From: Bradyrhizobium nanningense
GTDB taxonomy: Bacteria; Pseudomonadota; Alphaproteobacteria; Rhizobiales; Xanthobacteraceae
Assembly: GCF_004114535.1 (NCBI RefSeq)
Contig: NZ_LBJC01000020.1
Location: 372,001-436,000, forward strand
Direction: 5' to 3'
DNA: 64,000 nucleotides
The notes beneath the pieces are model-generated. The model ran no database searches and was not told the DNA's origin. It saw only the letters and a program-made list of their open reading frames with translations. Positions 20,424-34,336 of the stretch are shown here, piece after piece (the first letter of the stretch is position 1; every line of letters starts with the position of its first letter). A program made the position numbers and the translations under genes.

Positions 20424-21260
20424 TCAATGCGACATCAGCGTCGGGACCGTCATGGCTTCCAGCATGGCGCGGGTGACGCCGCCGAGAACGCGTTCCTGCA
20501 ATCGCGAATGGCCATAGCCGCCCATCACCAGGAGATCGAGCCCCTCGTCGGCCGCCAGCGACAGGATGGTGGGCTGGATGTCGGCGCGCGTCGCCGACAG
20601 GCCGACCGTGCGGGTCGACAGTCCACGCCGGCCGAGATGTCTTGCCAGATTGCTCGCTGAAGCTTCGTCCGAGACCGCTCTGGTTTCGTTGATGGTGATG
20701 ATCACGATCTCCTCGGCGCGTGCCAGGAACGGTGCGGCGTCGTGCACGGCCCGCGCCGCGACGCGGCTGCCGTCCCAGCAGATGCCGATCCGCCCCGCCT
20801 TGAACGCTCCATGGAAGGTGTAGGGCAGGAACAACACCGGGCCGCCCGACTGAAACAGGATTTCGCCCGGCACGTCGTTGTCGAACGAGCCGTGCGCAGG
20901 CTCCGGCTGAAGCACGACGCTGAGGTCGTGCAGCCGCGCCATCTCGCCGAGCGAGCCGGCTGCGTCCACCGGGATCGCGCCGAGCGGGTGGCAGGCGTAG
21001 GAAATGCCGGCGTTCGCCGCTTCGATCCCGAACACCGAGAGCGCGGCCTCGGCCCGCTCCACGGCGCGCTCGCGTTCCAGCTCGAACACGGCCGCCACCG
21101 CGGCGCCGCCCTCCATCACGTAAGCTGCACTTGTCGCGACATAGCCGATCGCGACCGCGTCGAGATGGGCGTTGAGCTGCGCCGCCAGCGAAATCGAGCC
21201 ATCGATCGCGGAACGCATGGGACGTTCGGTGGGGATGTGGACGAGAATGTCTTTGTACAT
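20424..21260 (-). CDS. Universal stress protein, tandem UspA domains
   Basis: A 278-residue protein. The start MYKDILVHIPT follows GGAGG and is where UspA domains normally begin, so the longer upstream reading is rejected. Two UspA-like halves are visible. The second ends with a nucleotide-binding G-loop pattern (VMGGYGHSRLQERVLGGVTRAML). By family it binds ATP and supports survival under stress or low oxygen. A TTGA-N6-TCAA box lies about 60-75 bases upstream of the start, which suggests FNR/FixK control. Confidence 0.88.
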   Translation of the reverse strand: MYKDILVHIPTERPMRSAIDGSISLAAQLNAHLDAVAIGYVATSAAYVMEGGAAVAAVFELERERAVERAEAALSVFGIEAANAGISYACHPLGAIPVDAAGSLGEMARLHDLSVVLQPEPAHGSFDNDVPGEILFQSGGPVLFLPYTFHGAFKAGRIGICWDGSRVAARAVHDAAPFLARAEEIVIITINETRAVSDEASASNLARHLGRRGLSTRTVGLSATRADIQPTILSLAADEGLDLLVMGGYGHSRLQERVLGGVTRAMLEAMTVPTLMSH

Positions 21261-21321
21261 GGGGCGCCTCCGATGAATATCATCCGGTGGCCGCAGTTTT
21301 TCACTGCCCGCAAGACCTGCG

Positions 21322-21335
21322 TTGAGCTGCATCAA
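21322..21335 (-). promoter_or_regulatory. FixK/FNR-type box upstream of the usp gene
   Basis: TTGAGCTGCATCAA fits TTGA-N6-TCAA. If its centre lies at -41, transcription would start near 21288, leaving a 28-base leader before the usp ATG. In Bradyrhizobium FixK2 controls many microoxic genes, including usp-type genes. Confidence 0.55.
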
Positions 21336-21423
21336 ATGCGCGGGGACGATCTTCCCGCTTGTGTCCGCTCGCATGTTGTTTGCCAAGATTTAATCGGACG
21401 GACGGGACGTCGTAAGGTGACGA

Positions 21424-21466
21424 TGTCCATGTTTGGTGCAAGGCGACACCTTATCCAACATGGACA
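21424..21466. promoter_or_regulatory. Inverted repeat immediately upstream of degP
   Basis: Ten-base perfect arms TGTCCATGTT (21424-21433) and AACATGGACA (21457-21466) are separated by 23 bases, and a smaller GGTG/CACC pair lies inside. The element ends eight bases before the chosen degP start. It may be a repressor site or a leader hairpin covering the ribosome site. Confidence 0.5.
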
Positions 21467-21473
21467 TTTCGAC

Positions 21474-23021
21474 ATGAACGATCGCGCCAATTCCGACACC
21501 ACGACGTCCCGCAAGATCTTGAAGCCACGCCGGCTCGCGCTGCTCGGCACCGTGGCCGCGCTCGGCGTGGCCGTGCTGGCGGCTTCTCCCGGCTCTTCAA
21601 ATTTCGGTACGAGCTCCTTCATCGCGCCAGCCCAGGCCGCCGAATCCGCCGCGACGCCGCCGGGCTTCGGTGATCTTGTCGGCAAGGTCAAGCCGGCCGT
21701 CATCTCGGTGCGGGTCAGGATCGAGCAGGACAACGACAAGAGCGCCATGCTGCAACAGAACCGGATGGACCAGGACGAGGCGACGCCGTTCGACCAGTTC
21801 TCGCGGCAGTTCGGCTTCCGCTTCCCCGGCGGCCCGAATGGCATGCCGCGCCAGCGCCATCAGATGATCACGGGCGAAGGCTCCGGCTTCTTCATCTCCG
21901 CCGACGGCTACGCCGTGACCAACAACCACGTCGTCGACCACGCTGCGTCGGTGCAGGTGACGATGGACGACGGCACGAGCTACACCGCGAAGGTCGTCGG
22001 CACCGATCCGAAGACCGATCTCGCGCTGATCAAGGTCGACGGCAAGACGGACTTTCCGTTCGTCAAATTCTCCGACCAGAAACCGCGGATCGGCGACTGG
22101 GTGGTCGCGGTCGGCAATCCCTTCGGTCTCGGCGGCACCGTGACCGCCGGCATCGTCTCGGCCAGTGGCCGCGACATCGGCAACGGTCCCTATGACGACT
22201 TCATCCAGATCGACGCGCCCATCAACAAGGGTAATTCCGGGGGCCCGGCCTTCGACATGAGCGGCAACGTGATCGGCGTGAACACCGCGATCTTCTCGCC
22301 CTCCGGCGGCTCGGTCGGCATCGGCTTCGACATTCCGGCTTCGACCGCAAAACTCGTCGTCGCGCAGCTGAAGGACAAAGGCGCGGTGACCCGCGGCTGG
22401 CTCGGCGTGCAGGTGCAGCCGGTGACGTCGGAGATTGCCGACAGCCTCGGCCTGAAGGAGGCGCGTGGCGCCATCGTCGACAATCCGCAGGATGGCAGCC
22501 CGGCGGCGAAGGCTGGCATCGAGGCGGGTGACGTCATCACCGCCGTCAACGGCACCGCGATCAAGGACTCCCGCGACCTCGCCCGTACCATCGCCACCCT
22601 GGCGCCGGGCAGCTCGGTGAAGCTCGACGTCTTCCACAACGGCACGACCAAGACGTTGACGCTTGCACTCGGCGAGTTGCCGAACGAGCGGCAGGCCAAA
22701 GCTAATGGCGGCGCCGACGAGGGCAGAGGGCAGCCGAGCGCCGGCGCGCCGCGTCTCGGGCTTGGCCTGGCTCCGGCCGGCGACGTCCAGGGCGCTGGCC
22801 AGAAGGGCATTGTCGTCACCGAAGTCGATCCGCAAGGACCTGCGGCGCAGCGCGGCATCCAGACCGGCGACGTTATCCTCAATGTCGGCGGCAAGGCCGT
22901 CGCCAATGTCGGCGACGTCCGCTCGGAGCTGGCGCATGCCAAATCGTCCGGCAAGCGCAGCGTGCTGTTGCAGGTCAGAAGCGCCGAGGCGACGAGGTTC
23001 GTCGCGGTGCCGCTCGCCTGA
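21474..23021 (+). CDS. degP: DegP/HtrA-family periplasmic serine protease (Do)
   Basis: A 515-residue protein. A basic N-terminus and hydrophobic helix (about 18-38) act as signal or anchor. The trypsin-like domain has the His-Asp-Ser triad in TNNHVVDH, DPKTDLALIKV and GNSGGPA. Two PDZ domains follow (about 300-390 and 420-510). It degrades or refolds damaged envelope proteins. An in-frame ATG at 21423 with AAGGTG upstream is an alternative start that would place the inverted repeat inside the gene. A strong terminator follows at 23049. Confidence 0.92.
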   Translation: MNDRANSDTTTSRKILKPRRLALLGTVAALGVAVLAASPGSSNFGTSSFIAPAQAAESAATPPGFGDLVGKVKPAVISVRVRIEQDNDKSAMLQQNRMDQDEATPFDQFSRQFGFRFPGGPNGMPRQRHQMITGEGSGFFISADGYAVTNNHVVDHAASVQVTMDDGTSYTAKVVGTDPKTDLALIKVDGKTDFPFVKFSDQKPRIGDWVVAVGNPFGLGGTVTAGIVSASGRDIGNGPYDDFIQIDAPINKGNSGGPAFDMSGNVIGVNTAIFSPSGGSVGIGFDIPASTAKLVVAQLKDKGAVTRGWLGVQVQPVTSEIADSLGLKEARGAIVDNPQDGSPAAKAGIEAGDVITAVNGTAIKDSRDLARTIATLAPGSSVKLDVFHNGTTKTLTLALGELPNERQAKANGGADEGRGQPSAGAPRLGLGLAPAGDVQGAGQKGIVVTEVDPQGPAAQRGIQTGDVILNVGGKAVANVGDVRSELAHAKSSGKRSVLLQVRSAEATRFVAVPLA

Positions 23022-23048
23022 GGCGAACATCTATCAGCCAAAATCAAA

Positions 23049-23072
23049 AAGGCGGCCCTCGGGCCGCCTTTT
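23049..23072 (+). terminator. Rho-independent terminator after degP
   Basis: AAGGCGGCC and GGCCGCCTT arms around a short CTC-G loop, followed by a T run, 28 bases after the degP stop. Confidence 0.85.
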
Positions 23073-23297
23073 CCGTTCGCCCTTGGGATCTGCGAGGGCC
23101 ACTCGATAACATTCTCGTTAACGGCAGAGATGGTGACCCGGTTCGTCCGAAAAAGCCGTGTTCGCTCATCACAGTTCCGGATCGTGCATGTCTGGCGCGG
23201 CAATGACGCCGTCCAGACTGAGTTGCAAGCGTGGAACTTCGAACCCCCTAGCCGCTTTGTGGAACTGGCCGGTGGTTCGCATTTGATCGGTGCCGAC

Positions 23298-23660
23298 ATG
23301 GATCGATTGAAGCTCTCGCTGAGGGGGGCGCTGCTTGCGGCGCCGTTGCTGCTTTGGGGTGGCAGCGCGCTCGGGCGGGATGACGGCCGCTATGCGGACT
23401 CGCCCCTCAAGCCGTGGTTCGACAGCCTGCGCAGCCATCTCGGTCCGTGCTGCTCGGACGCCGATGGTTTTGCCGTCGCTGATCCCGACTGGGAATCCCA
23501 CAACGGACATTATCGCGTGCGTCTGGACGGGGAATGGGTCGAAGTCCCGGATGAAGCCGTCATCACCGAGCCGAACCGCGCCGGCCGCACCATGGTGTGG
23601 CCGGTGAAGACGGCCTTCGGGGTCTCGATCCGCTGCTTCATGCCGGGCAGCATGATCTGA
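23298..23660 (+). CDS. Conserved secreted protein with paired cysteines
   Basis: A 120-residue product with an N-terminal signal peptide (LKLSLRGALLAAPLLLWGGSALG). The mature part starts near DDGRYADSPLKPWFDSLRSHLGPCCSDADG, then HYRVRLDGEWVEVPDEAVI and a final Cys in IRCFMPG. I recall this pattern as a widespread uncharacterised family in Bradyrhizobium and Rhodopseudomonas. The role is unknown and the protein is presumably periplasmic. An upstream in-frame start at 23130 lacks a signal-peptide logic. Confidence 0.78.
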   Translation: MDRLKLSLRGALLAAPLLLWGGSALGRDDGRYADSPLKPWFDSLRSHLGPCCSDADGFAVADPDWESHNGHYRVRLDGEWVEVPDEAVITEPNRAGRTMVWPVKTAFGVSIRCFMPGSMI

Positions 23661-23672
23661 GACAGGTCAGCG

Positions 23673-23948
23673 TCAACGCTTGCTGGATTTGCGCTTCGAT
23701 TTCTTGGCTGTTTTCTTCTTCGTCGTCCTCTTCTTGGACGTCTTCTTGCTGGCCTTCTTCGGGACCTTCTTGCCCTTCTTGCGCGCCTTCGACAGCCCGA
23801 TCGCGATCGCCTGCTTGCGACTCTTCACGCGTCCGCCGCGGCCTTTGCGACCGCTCTTGGCCGTGCCCTTCTTGTAGCGGCGCATCTCGCTTTCGACATC
23901 GCTGCCAGAGCTGCGTGAGTAGCGGCGCTTCTTTGCCTTACGTGCCAT
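23673..23948 (-). CDS. DUF6496-type small basic protein with Lys-rich tail
   Basis: A 91-residue product. Residues 20-60 (SEMRRYKKGTAKSGRKGRGGRVKSRKQAIAIGLSKARKKG) match what I know as DUF6496. The last 35 residues are almost entirely Lys, Thr and Ser, like a histone H1 tail, so nucleic-acid binding is likely. GGGAG precedes the ATG. An EcfG-like promoter (one -10 mismatch) is at 23973-23997. Confidence 0.82.
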   Translation of the reverse strand: MARKAKKRRYSRSSGSDVESEMRRYKKGTAKSGRKGRGGRVKSRKQAIAIGLSKARKKGKKVPKKASKKTSKKRTTKKKTAKKSKRKSSKR

Positions 23949-23972
23949 GCATGTTCTCCCTTGGCCGAGGAG

Positions 23973-23997
23973 AACCATTCGACACGGGCATGGTTCC
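23973..23997 (-). promoter_or_regulatory. EcfG-like promoter (GGAAC-N16-GGTT)
   Basis: On the minus strand GGAAC (23993-23997), 16 bases, then GGTT (23973-23976), against consensus GGAAC-N16/17-CGTT. It predicts a start about 18-20 bases before the DUF6496 ATG. Confidence 0.45.
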
Positions 23998-24027
23998 GAA
24001 ACAGCGAACGGCCTTCCAGGCGAAAGC

Positions 24028-24222
24028 CTAGAAAGAGTTCGCCAGCTCGATCTCCGCTTCCAGCACCTGGATGCGCCGCGCGGCCTCGGTGAAGGACAGA
24101 TCGCGCGCATATTGTGCGGGCTGATAGGCCTCTTCGCTCAGTCGTTTCAGCCGCAGCCCTTGTGCCCGGGTCATCTGCTCGGCGAGAAAGATCCGGGCGT
24201 TGTACTTGCCTTGAACCTGCAT
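24028..24222 (-). CDS. DUF3072-like small protein
   Basis: A 64-residue product. AEQMTRAQGLRLKRLSEEAYQPAQYARDLSFTEAARRIQVLEAEI resembles the DUF3072 pattern (MT-AQ...LK.L.EEA......LT..EA...I..L). It is soluble and helical, of unknown function. It is divergent from the SOS-type small gene at 24284, with only 61 bases between starts, so the LexA box could affect both. Confidence 0.72.
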   Translation of the reverse strand: MQVQGKYNARIFLAEQMTRAQGLRLKRLSEEAYQPAQYARDLSFTEAARRIQVLEAEIELANSF

Positions 24223-24249
24223 CTGGCTTCTCCATCCTGAAATCGTGGC

Positions 24250-24278
24250 TTGACTATATGTTCTTATTTTGTTCTAAC
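24250..24278 (+). promoter_or_regulatory. Sigma-70 promoter with embedded LexA (SOS) box
   Basis: TTGACT (24250-24255) and TCTAAC (24273-24278) are 17 bases apart. Within the spacer lies GTTC-TTATTTT-GTTC (24260-24274), an exact match to the alphaproteobacterial SOS box GTTC-N7-GTTC. The predicted transcription start, about 24285, coincides with the ATG at 24284. Confidence 0.72.
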
Positions 24279-24283
24279 AAGCT

Positions 24284-24439
24284 ATGGACAACCGAATTAA
24301 TGAAATTCGACGTAAAATCAGTGCCTTGAGGCTGGAGATGGCCGACGTCGAGGCTTCCGTGCGCGATCGCATCAACGGCGATCGCGATTGCACCGAACAG
24401 GCCCTGGCGCAGATGGATCTGCGCCGAAAGATTAACTGA
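24284..24439 (+). CDS. Putative SOS-regulated 51-residue protein, leaderless
   Basis: A short frame starting MDNRINEIRRKISALRLEM and continuing with ADVEASVRDRINGDRDCTE, then a final helix QALAQMDLRRKIN. It is acidic-basic, coiled-coil-like, with one Cys and no membrane segment. There is no ribosome site before the ATG, but the LexA-box promoter puts the transcript 5' end at or next to the ATG. Leaderless translation is common in alphaproteobacteria. Codon usage is ordinary. By analogy with small LexA-controlled proteins (such as division inhibitors) it may act in the DNA-damage response, but nothing in the sequence shows a mechanism. Confidence 0.6.
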   Translation: MDNRINEIRRKISALRLEMADVEASVRDRINGDRDCTEQALAQMDLRRKIN

Positions 24440-24574
24440 TCGGCGAATGGAAGGCTGCCGGCGGCGGCGATGTCCTGCCTGACGGGCGCGACCGGGTGCG
24501 CCTTCGTCTCGTGAAGACAGTTGGTATTCCCGGCCGCACGAGCACACGGCGCTGAAATCTCTGAGGGGGGCGCC

Positions 24575-24784
24575 GTGGATGGGGACCCGGACACTTACCG
24601 GATCTTGAGGTTACGCGCCGAGATTCTCGAACTGGGCTCTGCCATCCGGCAATTGCAGCGCGCAGGTCTCGATGATGCTGCGGCCCAACTTCTGATCGGA
24701 CGCAAGCGGGCGCAGCTCGAGCATCTCGTGAAGACGAATGCTGCGGGCCGCGGGCTCAACCTTGAAACGCGCCGGCCGCAATGA
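24575..24784 (+). CDS. Hypothetical 69-residue helical protein
   Basis: The GTG at 24575 follows GAGGGGGG. The product (DPDTYRILRLRAEILELGSAIRQLQRAGLDDAAAQLLIGRKRAQLEHLV) is a soluble helical hairpin. I do not recognise the family. It lies 135 bases after the 51-residue gene and ends before a strong terminator, so it may belong to the same transcript. Confidence 0.6.
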   Translation: MDGDPDTYRILRLRAEILELGSAIRQLQRAGLDDAAAQLLIGRKRAQLEHLVKTNAAGRGLNLETRRPQ

Positions 24785-24833
24785 GCTGACGCCCGACGAT
24801 GTGACGCTCGGTCGCCGATCGAGCATCAAGAAG

Positions 24834-24860
24834 AAGGCCCCGCGTCGCCGCGGGGCTTTT
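24834..24860 (+). terminator. Rho-independent terminator
   Basis: GCCCCGCG and CGCGGGGC arms around a TCGC loop, followed by four T. It sits between the plus-strand small gene ending at 24784 and the convergent gene ending at 24881, and could serve both. Confidence 0.8.
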
Positions 24861-24880
24861 GACGGCGTGCCGGCCTGAGC

Positions 24881-25129
24881 TCACTTAGTGTTGCTCATGC
24901 CCTTGCTGGTCTTGTTCGTCATGGTGCCGCCCTGGTCTGATCCGGGGCCCGAACCGCCCTGGCCGGAGGGATCGGCGCCCTTGGACGCCTTGGTGTTGGC
25001 GCCGGTGGTCTGCGACGACGACATCGAAGACCCATGTTTCGCCTTGTGCGACTTGGCCTGTGCGGCGAGCGGCGCGGCGGCGAGGCCGGCGGCCACCATT
25101 GCGGTGAGAACGAGCTTGGTCGTTGTCAT
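24881..25129 (-). CDS. Small secreted Gly/Ser/Lys-rich protein
   Basis: An 82-residue product. The signal peptide MTTTKLVLTAMVAAGLAAAPLAAQA is clear. The 57-residue mature part is low in hydrophobics and rich in Ser, Gly, Lys and Thr, probably disordered in the periplasm. GGGAG precedes the ATG and an EcfG-like promoter lies at 25168-25192. It resembles the secreted protein at 34029 in style, not clearly in sequence. Confidence 0.7.
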   Translation of the reverse strand: MTTTKLVLTAMVAAGLAAAPLAAQAKSHKAKHGSSMSSSQTTGANTKASKGADPSGQGGSGPGSDQGGTMTNKTSKGMSNTK

Positions 25130-25167
25130 GCGAGGGAACTCCCTGGGTTAAATTGACGCAGGCAGCC

Positions 25168-25192
25168 AACCGCCCTGGAGCGCAGGAGTTCC
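25168..25192 (-). promoter_or_regulatory. EcfG-like promoter (GGAAC-N16-GGTT)
   Basis: Minus strand GGAAC at 25188-25192, 16 bases, GGTT at 25168-25171. Predicted start near 25160, about 30 bases before the secreted-protein ATG. Confidence 0.45.
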
Positions 25193-25226
25193 CAACAAAG
25201 GTTCGCCGTCACGCATGGCGCCCGTT

Positions 25227-25484
25227 TCAAGACCGCTTGTCTTCGGCCAAGATGAACACCACGCCGGTGAGTGTCGCGCCGATGGCGAACGTCGTCACCA
25301 ATGTGAGAGCGAAGACGATCGCGGCCTGGCTCCCGCCGTGATTGAGCAAGCTGGCGACGGCGGGATTGCACAGGATCAGCGCGAGACTGAAGGCGAGGCC
25401 GAGGGCTGCGCCCATCATGGCATGCGTCATCAGCTTGATGAGGCCGGTCGCAGAGATCAGGTCCGACGACTTTTTTGCGCGCAT
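25227..25484 (-). CDS. Small two-helix membrane protein
   Basis: An 85-residue product with two hydrophobic helices (THAMMGAALGLAFSLALILC and AAIVFALTLVTTFAIGATLTGVVFIL). An upstream in-frame ATG at 25508 is possible. The exact EcfG motif at 25512-25537 would start transcription near 25505, just inside that longer reading, which favours ATG 25484 (MRAKKSSDLISATG). Function unknown. Confidence 0.65.
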   Translation of the reverse strand: MRAKKSSDLISATGLIKLMTHAMMGAALGLAFSLALILCNPAVASLLNHGGSQAAIVFALTLVTTFAIGATLTGVVFILAEDKRS

Positions 25485-25511
25485 GGGAACTGTATCCCGA
25501 TCTGACATGCA

Positions 25512-25537
25512 AACGCGGGCGATAATCCGCTGGTTCC
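25512..25537 (-). promoter_or_regulatory. EcfG-type promoter, exact hexamers, N17
   Basis: Minus strand GGAAC (25533-25537), 17 bases, CGTT (25512-25515). Both blocks match the general-stress consensus, whose spacer may be 16 or 17. Confidence 0.6.
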
Positions 25538-25626
25538 ATATGAATGAAGGAATTGTCATCGCTGGCTTCATCGGACGTTCATGCCGGGCTTGCGAGGATA
25601 GGCGCCAGCAAAACGGGAACATCGAT

Positions 25627-25848
25627 ATGGGTAAGGTTGTCTTTCTTTACCGCTCGCTGGCCTATCGCAACGCGGCTGCGGACATTCTTCGCAAGGCGCG
25701 CAAGCTGCCGCGCGGCGCGGAGCGAAGCGCCGCGCGCCGCTATGCCAGGGCGCTACGCGATCTCGCCCAGACGGAAGCCTGGCTCGAGGGGCGGGTCGCG
25801 CGCGAACCGCGGACGGCGCGACGCATGACGAGCGCGGCGTCCGGCTAA
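25627..25848 (+). CDS. Hypothetical small basic protein (73 residues)
   Basis: MGKVVFLYRSLAYRNAAADIL is followed by an Arg/Ala-rich helix and a basic tail (about 15 Arg in 73). The ATG is chosen because the extension upstream to 25342 is poor. No clear ribosome site is visible. It is divergent from the small membrane gene at 25227. Not recognised. Confidence 0.5.
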   Translation: MGKVVFLYRSLAYRNAAADILRKARKLPRGAERSAARRYARALRDLAQTEAWLEGRVAREPRTARRMTSAASG

Positions 25849-25947
25849 TGGTTTTTTCGCTCCGTCAGAATCGGAACGGAAGCTCTCGCGTCTCGCCTTG
25901 ACGCATTCTCTCGCAGTGAACGGCTCGTTCTTTCGCCGGAAAGCGCT

Positions 25948-27438
25948 CTAACCGGATGCGCGCTGCAATTCGGCGGAGCTGGCGTCCTCGAACTTGGCGG
26001 ATGCGGTCGTCGCCACCGTCTTGCGTGTCAACGGCACCTCCAGGCGGCACAACAGGCCTTCGGCTCGCCAATCGAACCGCGCTTGTCCGCCGAGCTGGGA
26101 CTCGACGCTCGCAAGCAGGCTCCGCGTGCCGAACCCGCGCGATTTCGGAGTCATGACGAGCGGACCGCCGGATTCATCCCAGCTCAGCGTCAGCAATTGG
26201 TCCTCGACCTGCCAGCCGATCGTGAGCCGTCCCGACCTGGTCGAGAGGGCGCCGTACTTGGCCGAGTTCGTGAAGAGCTCGTGCAGGGCGAGCGCCAGCG
26301 TCTGGGCCGTCGCCGGCAGCAACTGGACCTCCGGACCTGCCAAGATGATCTGGCCGCCGAGCGAATAGGGCGCCAGCTCCTCGTCGATCAGCCTGGAGAG
26401 CTCGGCACCCTGCCAGCTCGACAGCGACAGGATGGTGTGCACGCGCGCGAGCGCATTGATGCGTCCCTCGACGGCGTTGACATAGGCCTTGACCTCGTCG
26501 GCCCGGGTGAGACGCACGATCGACTGCGCCAGCGCCAGCGCATTCTTGGCGCGATGATCCACTTCCCGCGCCAGCAGATTCTGCCGTTCCTCGGCGCGCT
26601 TGCGCTCGGTGATGTCCACGGTGACGCCGCTCACGCGCACGACGCGACCGCTATCGTCCACCGTCGCCGCCGCCGTGCCGACGCACCAGCGCACTTCTCC
26701 GTCGGGGCGCATGATGCGGAACTCGGTCTCGTAGGCCCGCGTGCCCCTGTTGAACTCGGCGATCGCCTTGCGCAACTGATCGACGTCATCGGGATGCAGC
26801 AGCGCCTGAACGTTGGCCGGGTTGACCTCGAAGCTCTCGGGGCTGACGCCAAAGATGCGATATTGCCCTTCGTCCCACATCCAGTCGCCGCTGATCCAGT
26901 CCCAGTCCCAGGATCCCATCTTGCCGGCCGCGATCGCCATGCTGCGCCGTTGTTCGCTCTCGCGCAGCTTCGCCGTGGAGTTCTCCAGTTCCGCCGTGCG
27001 GGCGCGGACGCGGTCCTCGAGCTCCTGGTTCAGTCGTTCGAGCTCGCGGGTCTTGCGGTAGAGCTCGGCAAACACCTTGATCTTGGCGCGCAGCACCTCG
27101 GGCACGACCGGGACCGGTACGTAATCGACCGCGCCCATCTCGTAGCCGCGCAATCGGTCGATGTCGCTGACCTGGATGGCGGAGATGAAGATCATCGCGG
27201 TCTTCTGGAAGCGTGGATGCTCGCGGATCATCGCGGCGAGCTCGAAGCCGTCGAGCTCGGGCATGCAGACGTCGACCAGGATCACCGCGATCTCGGTCTT
27301 GAGCAGGACCTCCAGCGCCTCGCGCCCCGACGAGGCGATCACGAGGTTCTCACCGAGCTCCTTCAAGATCACCTCATAGGCGAGCAGCTTGGCCGGCTGG
27401 TCGTCGACGAGGAGGATGTTGACCTTTTCGTGGTCCAT
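25948..27438 (-). CDS. Receiver-PAS-HWE histidine kinase
   Basis: A 496-residue soluble protein. The start [19 protein letters not shown] opens a receiver domain (about 7-125, phospho-Asp in [13 protein letters not shown]). A coiled-coil linker follows (130-170), then a PAS/PAC domain (about 175-290, ending [16 protein letters not shown]) and an HWE kinase core with [22 protein letters not shown] (His near 292) and [17 protein letters not shown]/HisKA_2 kinases commonly feed the alphaproteobacterial general stress pathway (PhyR). It begins 13 bases after the stop of the poly-HAMP kinase, so one operon is likely, and the upstream kinase may phosphorylate its receiver. Confidence 0.88.
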   Translation of the reverse strand: MDHEKVNILLVDDQPAKLLAYEVILKELGENLVIASSGREALEVLLKTEIAVILVDVCMPELDGFELAAMIREHPRFQKTAMIFISAIQVSDIDRLRGYEMGAVDYVPVPVVPEVLRAKIKVFAELYRKTRELERLNQELEDRVRARTAELENSTAKLRESEQRRSMAIAAGKMGSWDWDWISGDWMWDEGQYRIFGVSPESFEVNPANVQALLHPDDVDQLRKAIAEFNRGTRAYETEFRIMRPDGEVRWCVGTAAATVDDSGRVVRVSGVTVDITERKRAEERQNLLAREVDHRAKNALALAQSIVRLTRADEVKAYVNAVEGRINALARVHTILSLSSWQGAELSRLIDEELAPYSLGGQIILAGPEVQLLPATAQTLALALHELFTNSAKYGALSTRSGRLTIGWQVEDQLLTLSWDESGGPLVMTPKSRGFGTRSLLASVESQLGGQARFDWRAEGLLCRLEVPLTRKTVATTASAKFEDASSAELQRASG

Positions 27439-27451
27439 ACGCGGATCCAAC

Positions 27452-33748
<6,297 letters not shown>

Positions 33749-33887
33749 ACGATTTTTCCCCCGCAGGCGTCGGCCGAATCCAGGCAAGACGCGATTGGTC
33801 AAAATAGAGCGTCAGCCAAATTCGAAATCAAGCGCCAAGGTTGCGACGCGAGGAAATGGAACCTGTCTTGCTCAGCCCAACGAAAAC

Positions 33888-33912
33888 AACAGCGATCCGC
33901 CGGATTGGTTCC
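33888..33912 (-). promoter_or_regulatory. EcfG-like promoter of the poly-HAMP kinase operon
   Basis: Minus strand GGAAC (33908-33912), 16 bases, TGTT (33888-33891), one -10 mismatch from consensus. It would give a leader of about 130 bases. Confidence 0.42.
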
Positions 33913-33978
33913 CTGCGGGCCCAAAAGAATGACGCCGGCCATCCCGGACGTCTCCGTTGGTCTATCCACGCCTGCCCC

Positions 33979-34003
33979 GGAACGGAGCGCCAAGCCTCGC
34001 GGT
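33979..34003 (+). promoter_or_regulatory. EcfG-like promoter (GGAAC-N16-CGGT)
   Basis: GGAAC at 33979-33983, 16 bases, CGGT at 34000-34003. Predicted start near 34012, with GAGGAG and the ATG at 34029 following at a sensible distance. Confidence 0.42.
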
Positions 34004-34028
34004 TAGCCCGCAAATGAGGAGAACGGAT

Positions 34029-34322
34029 ATGAAATCAGCACTTGTCGCGATCGTCGTCATGCTATTTGCCGGGTCGGCCTTGGCGCAGGGCGGTGCGCCC
34101 AGCGGCCGCGGGGCGGTGACTGGCGATCCCGCCGCCAGCTCCGCCAGCCCGCAGGCGGATCCACCGACCACGGGGGCGGCGACCCGGTCCAACCCGAGCG
34201 GGAGCGGTACCTCGACGTCGGGCGGCAAAGACGACAATGGCGATGCGGGCCGGGACAAGATGCCGGAGAGCGACCGCACCGTGCGGCCGCAGAGCCAGCA
34301 ACATCATCCGAACGACAAGTAA
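34029..34322 (+). CDS. Small secreted Gly/Ser/Pro-rich protein
   Basis: A 97-residue product. The signal peptide MKSALVAIVVMLFAGSALAQ is clear. The mature part is low-complexity (Gly, Ser, Thr, Pro, Asp) and probably disordered. GAGGAG precedes the ATG. No family recognised. Confidence 0.72.
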   Translation: MKSALVAIVVMLFAGSALAQGGAPSGRGAVTGDPAASSASPQADPPTTGAATRSNPSGSGTSTSGGKDDNGDAGRDKMPESDRTVRPQSQQHHPNDK

Positions 34323-34336
34323 GACAAGTAAGGAGG

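Noticed and set aside
20742..21473. Long N-terminal extension of the DegP frame
   Set aside because: It is antisense to the usp gene and lacks a start and signal peptide consistent with DegP.
24254..24594. Two minus-strand frames (about 97 and 106 codons) opposite the small SOS-type gene
   Set aside because: They lack ribosome sites and plausible composition; the plus-strand frame has the promoter and better protein character.
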